A stretch of 64,000 bases of DNA from Zygaena filipendulae (taxonomy: Eukaryota; Arthropoda; Insecta; Lepidoptera; Zygaenidae). The notes below the pieces were generated by a model. It did no database searches, was not told the DNA's origin, and saw only the letters and a program-made list of their open reading frames with translations. Each line of letters begins with the position of its first letter. The stretch's first letter is position 1. The stretch lies in assembly GCA_907165275.2 (NCBI GenBank), contig OU015666.1, forward strand, positions 8,338,001 through 8,402,000, given 5' to 3'. Positions 62,392 to 64,000 of the stretch are shown piece by piece. A program made the position numbers and the translations under genes.

Positions 62392-63212
62392 CTGAGTCAA
62401 AGTCAATGTCGAGTACTTTTTAACCGACTTCAAAAAGCTCTCTCCGAATTTGAATGGTTTTGTGCTATGCCCTATAAACAGGGTCCATAAAGAACTGTTT
62501 ACTATCTTAACACCTTTTGTTACTTAATGGATGTGCAATAAATAAATAAAAAAATAAAAAAAGAAGGTTCTCAGTTTGACCTGTAAGTATGTTTGTATGT
62601 TTGTGCACGATTATCTCGCGTTTGGCCGAAGCGATTTAGATGCGGTTTTCAGATATGTATTTTACCTATACCTTTAAAATTTACCTATAAAATTTTCATG
62701 AATTGGTTCTGTAGTTTTTTCAGAATCCCGAAAAAACTCAGGCACAATACTGATTGACAGAGTTAATTGTAGGGGTCTATGGAACCGATTTTGAAATATA
62801 GTGACATAGGGTACCTACTTTTTATCCCGGAATTCCCGCGGGAACTTTGGAGTTTGTGAGGTTGTAGGGGGTTATCCCTGGATCTACTGAACCGATTTTT
62901 TAAATTCTTTAACTTATAAGAAGCTATAGTGATCCTGAGTGACCTAGGGTACTTTTTATTCCGGAATTCCCGCGGAAGCTCTGGAGATTGTGAGTTTGTC
63001 AGGTTGTAATCTTTGGATTTACTGAACCGATTTTGAAAATTCTTTCATGTTGTGTTTGTTATTGTAAAGAGAAGAAGAATAAAAGCAGTTTAAACTCAGA
63101 AACTCATGCCGGTGAAACCGTGAAGCAAAGCTATTCAAAAAATTTACCCAAAACCAAAAAACATGAAATACCGACCTATCACTAAAAAGTATTAAATAAA
63201 AAATTAAATAAG
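62392..63212. other. Upstream intron with repeat fragments
   Basis: Holds AACCGACTTCAAAAAG near 62425 and two tandem pieces with GGTACCTACTTTTTATCCCGG / GGGTACTTTTTATTCCGG and TACTGAACCGATTTT (62810-63030), fragments of common interspersed repeats. No dynein exon was found to the window end. Confidence 0.55.
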
Positions 63213-63618
63213 AAAATTAAAACCAAAACAAAAACCCAAACAAAAATGCTTACTTTATTTATTTTTTTAAAAAAAAGAGAACCGACTTCAAAATAAACCC
63301 ACTGCAAATCACAAAATATTTTTTATAAACCTAAACCCATTTATTTGGGTATATTTACCTAGTTTTTGAAGTCAGTGCCAAACTAACAAAACAAAAAAGT
63401 GTAAATACAGGACGCTGAAAATTACTAACTACGATGAAATGCGTTGTTCTTTGTTGTCCTATTTTAGTTTGGCACCGACTTCAAAAACTAAGCAAATACA
63501 CCCATAGTATAGGTACCCAAATAAAAGGGGTTGGGTTAGTTTATTTTTGAAGTCGGTTTTTAAAAAAGAAATTAAGTGAGCATTTTTGTTTGGGTTTTTG
63601 TTTTGGTTTTAATTTTTT
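63213..63618. mobile_element. Second fold-back element with ACCGACTTC arms
   Basis: The left arm (AATTAAAACCAAAACAAAAA, CCCAAACAAAAATGCTTAC, AACCGACTTCAAAATAAAC) is inverted on the right (TTTGAAGTCGG, GAGCATTTTTGTTTGGG, GGTTTTAATTTTTT). A nested inner pair is AGTGCCAAACTAA / TTAGTTTGGCACCGACTTC. It shares the outer AAATTAAAACC and CCGACTTC modules with the element at 54220. Confidence 0.82.
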
Positions 63619-63934
63619 TTTAAATACTCGAACGCGTTAGTACATTGAACTCAAACTTAAAAAAAATGACGTCGAGTTTTAATTGGGGGTATATTTTACG
63701 TGCAAGGAAAACTTGATCTTCACTACATAGTATAAAACTAAGTCGATTGCCGCTGTCTGTCCCTCCCTATGTATGGTTAGATCTTTAAAACTACGCAAAG
63801 GCTTTTAATGCAATTTTTTCAAATAGATATAGTGCTTTAAGAGGAAGGTTGATACGTATAGTTTATCCTGGAATTCAACGCGAGAAATCCGAAATTACCG
63901 CCGGGGACAGCTAGTACATTTTTAAATTGGGTAT

Positions 63935-64000
63935 TCTCCAAGGTATGAATATCAAAATTCTAATTAGTCCGTCAGTTAGAAAATAAAAAAATAATAGACA
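63935..64000. mobile_element. MITE of the AGTCCGTC family, cut by the window edge
   Basis: AAGGTATGAATATCAAAATT and TAATTAGTCCGTCAGTTAGA start another copy that continues past 64000. Confidence 0.6.

Overview
The window is animal nuclear DNA, most likely from a moth or butterfly. It holds one large intron-rich gene, insect-type 5S rRNA genes, a U2 snRNA sequence, a tRNA-Ala, and many short interspersed repeats of a kind common in Lepidoptera (for example those with the core TTCCCGCGGGAATTCCGGG). Exons are GC-rich and introns AT-rich. No bacterial gene layout is present.

The main gene runs on the minus strand from at least 62391 down to 4680. It encodes an axonemal dynein heavy chain that I assign to the DNAH10 family (inner-arm I1/f dynein). 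I resolved 65 exons by reading splice sites and codon phase. All 64 joins keep frame, giving 3,562 codons: end of the tail, linker, AAA1 to AAA4, stalk with microtubule-binding tip, AAA5, AAA6 and most of the C-terminal domain. The N-terminal exons lie to the right of the window. The short last coding exon lies to the left, beyond a satellite array at 1-4400. Four introns use GC instead of GT donors, the AAA4 Walker B aspartate is replaced by alanine, and an acidic segment of roughly 60 residues separates AAA3 from AAA4.

Layout from left to right: 1-4400 is a satellite (162+150 bp dimers, then 273 bp units). 4680-31936 holds exons 65 to 30, with 5S rRNA genes in four introns and a U2 snRNA copy at 22.6 kb. 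31937-38920 is one intron carrying an apparently intact 5.07 kb non-LTR retrotransposon with PHD-finger ORF1 and endonuclease/RT ORF2, a tRNA-Ala(AGC) 97 bp from its 5' end, and three 5S copies. 38921-51464 holds exons 29 to 11. 51465-56399 is an intron with a nested two-exon MADF-BESS gene on the opposite strand. 56400-62391 holds exons 10 to 1. 62392-64000 is intron with repeats.

All 13 5S copies (10 full length), the tRNA and the retrotransposon lie on the same strand as the dynein gene. One 5S gene ends only 17 nt before a dynein exon, so its T-run terminator is also the polypyrimidine tract of that exon. Other mobile DNA includes a hAT-like MITE with an 8-bp target duplication, several fold-back elements, and a MITE family with AGTCCGTC ends. 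Introns not described separately contain nothing I recognise.
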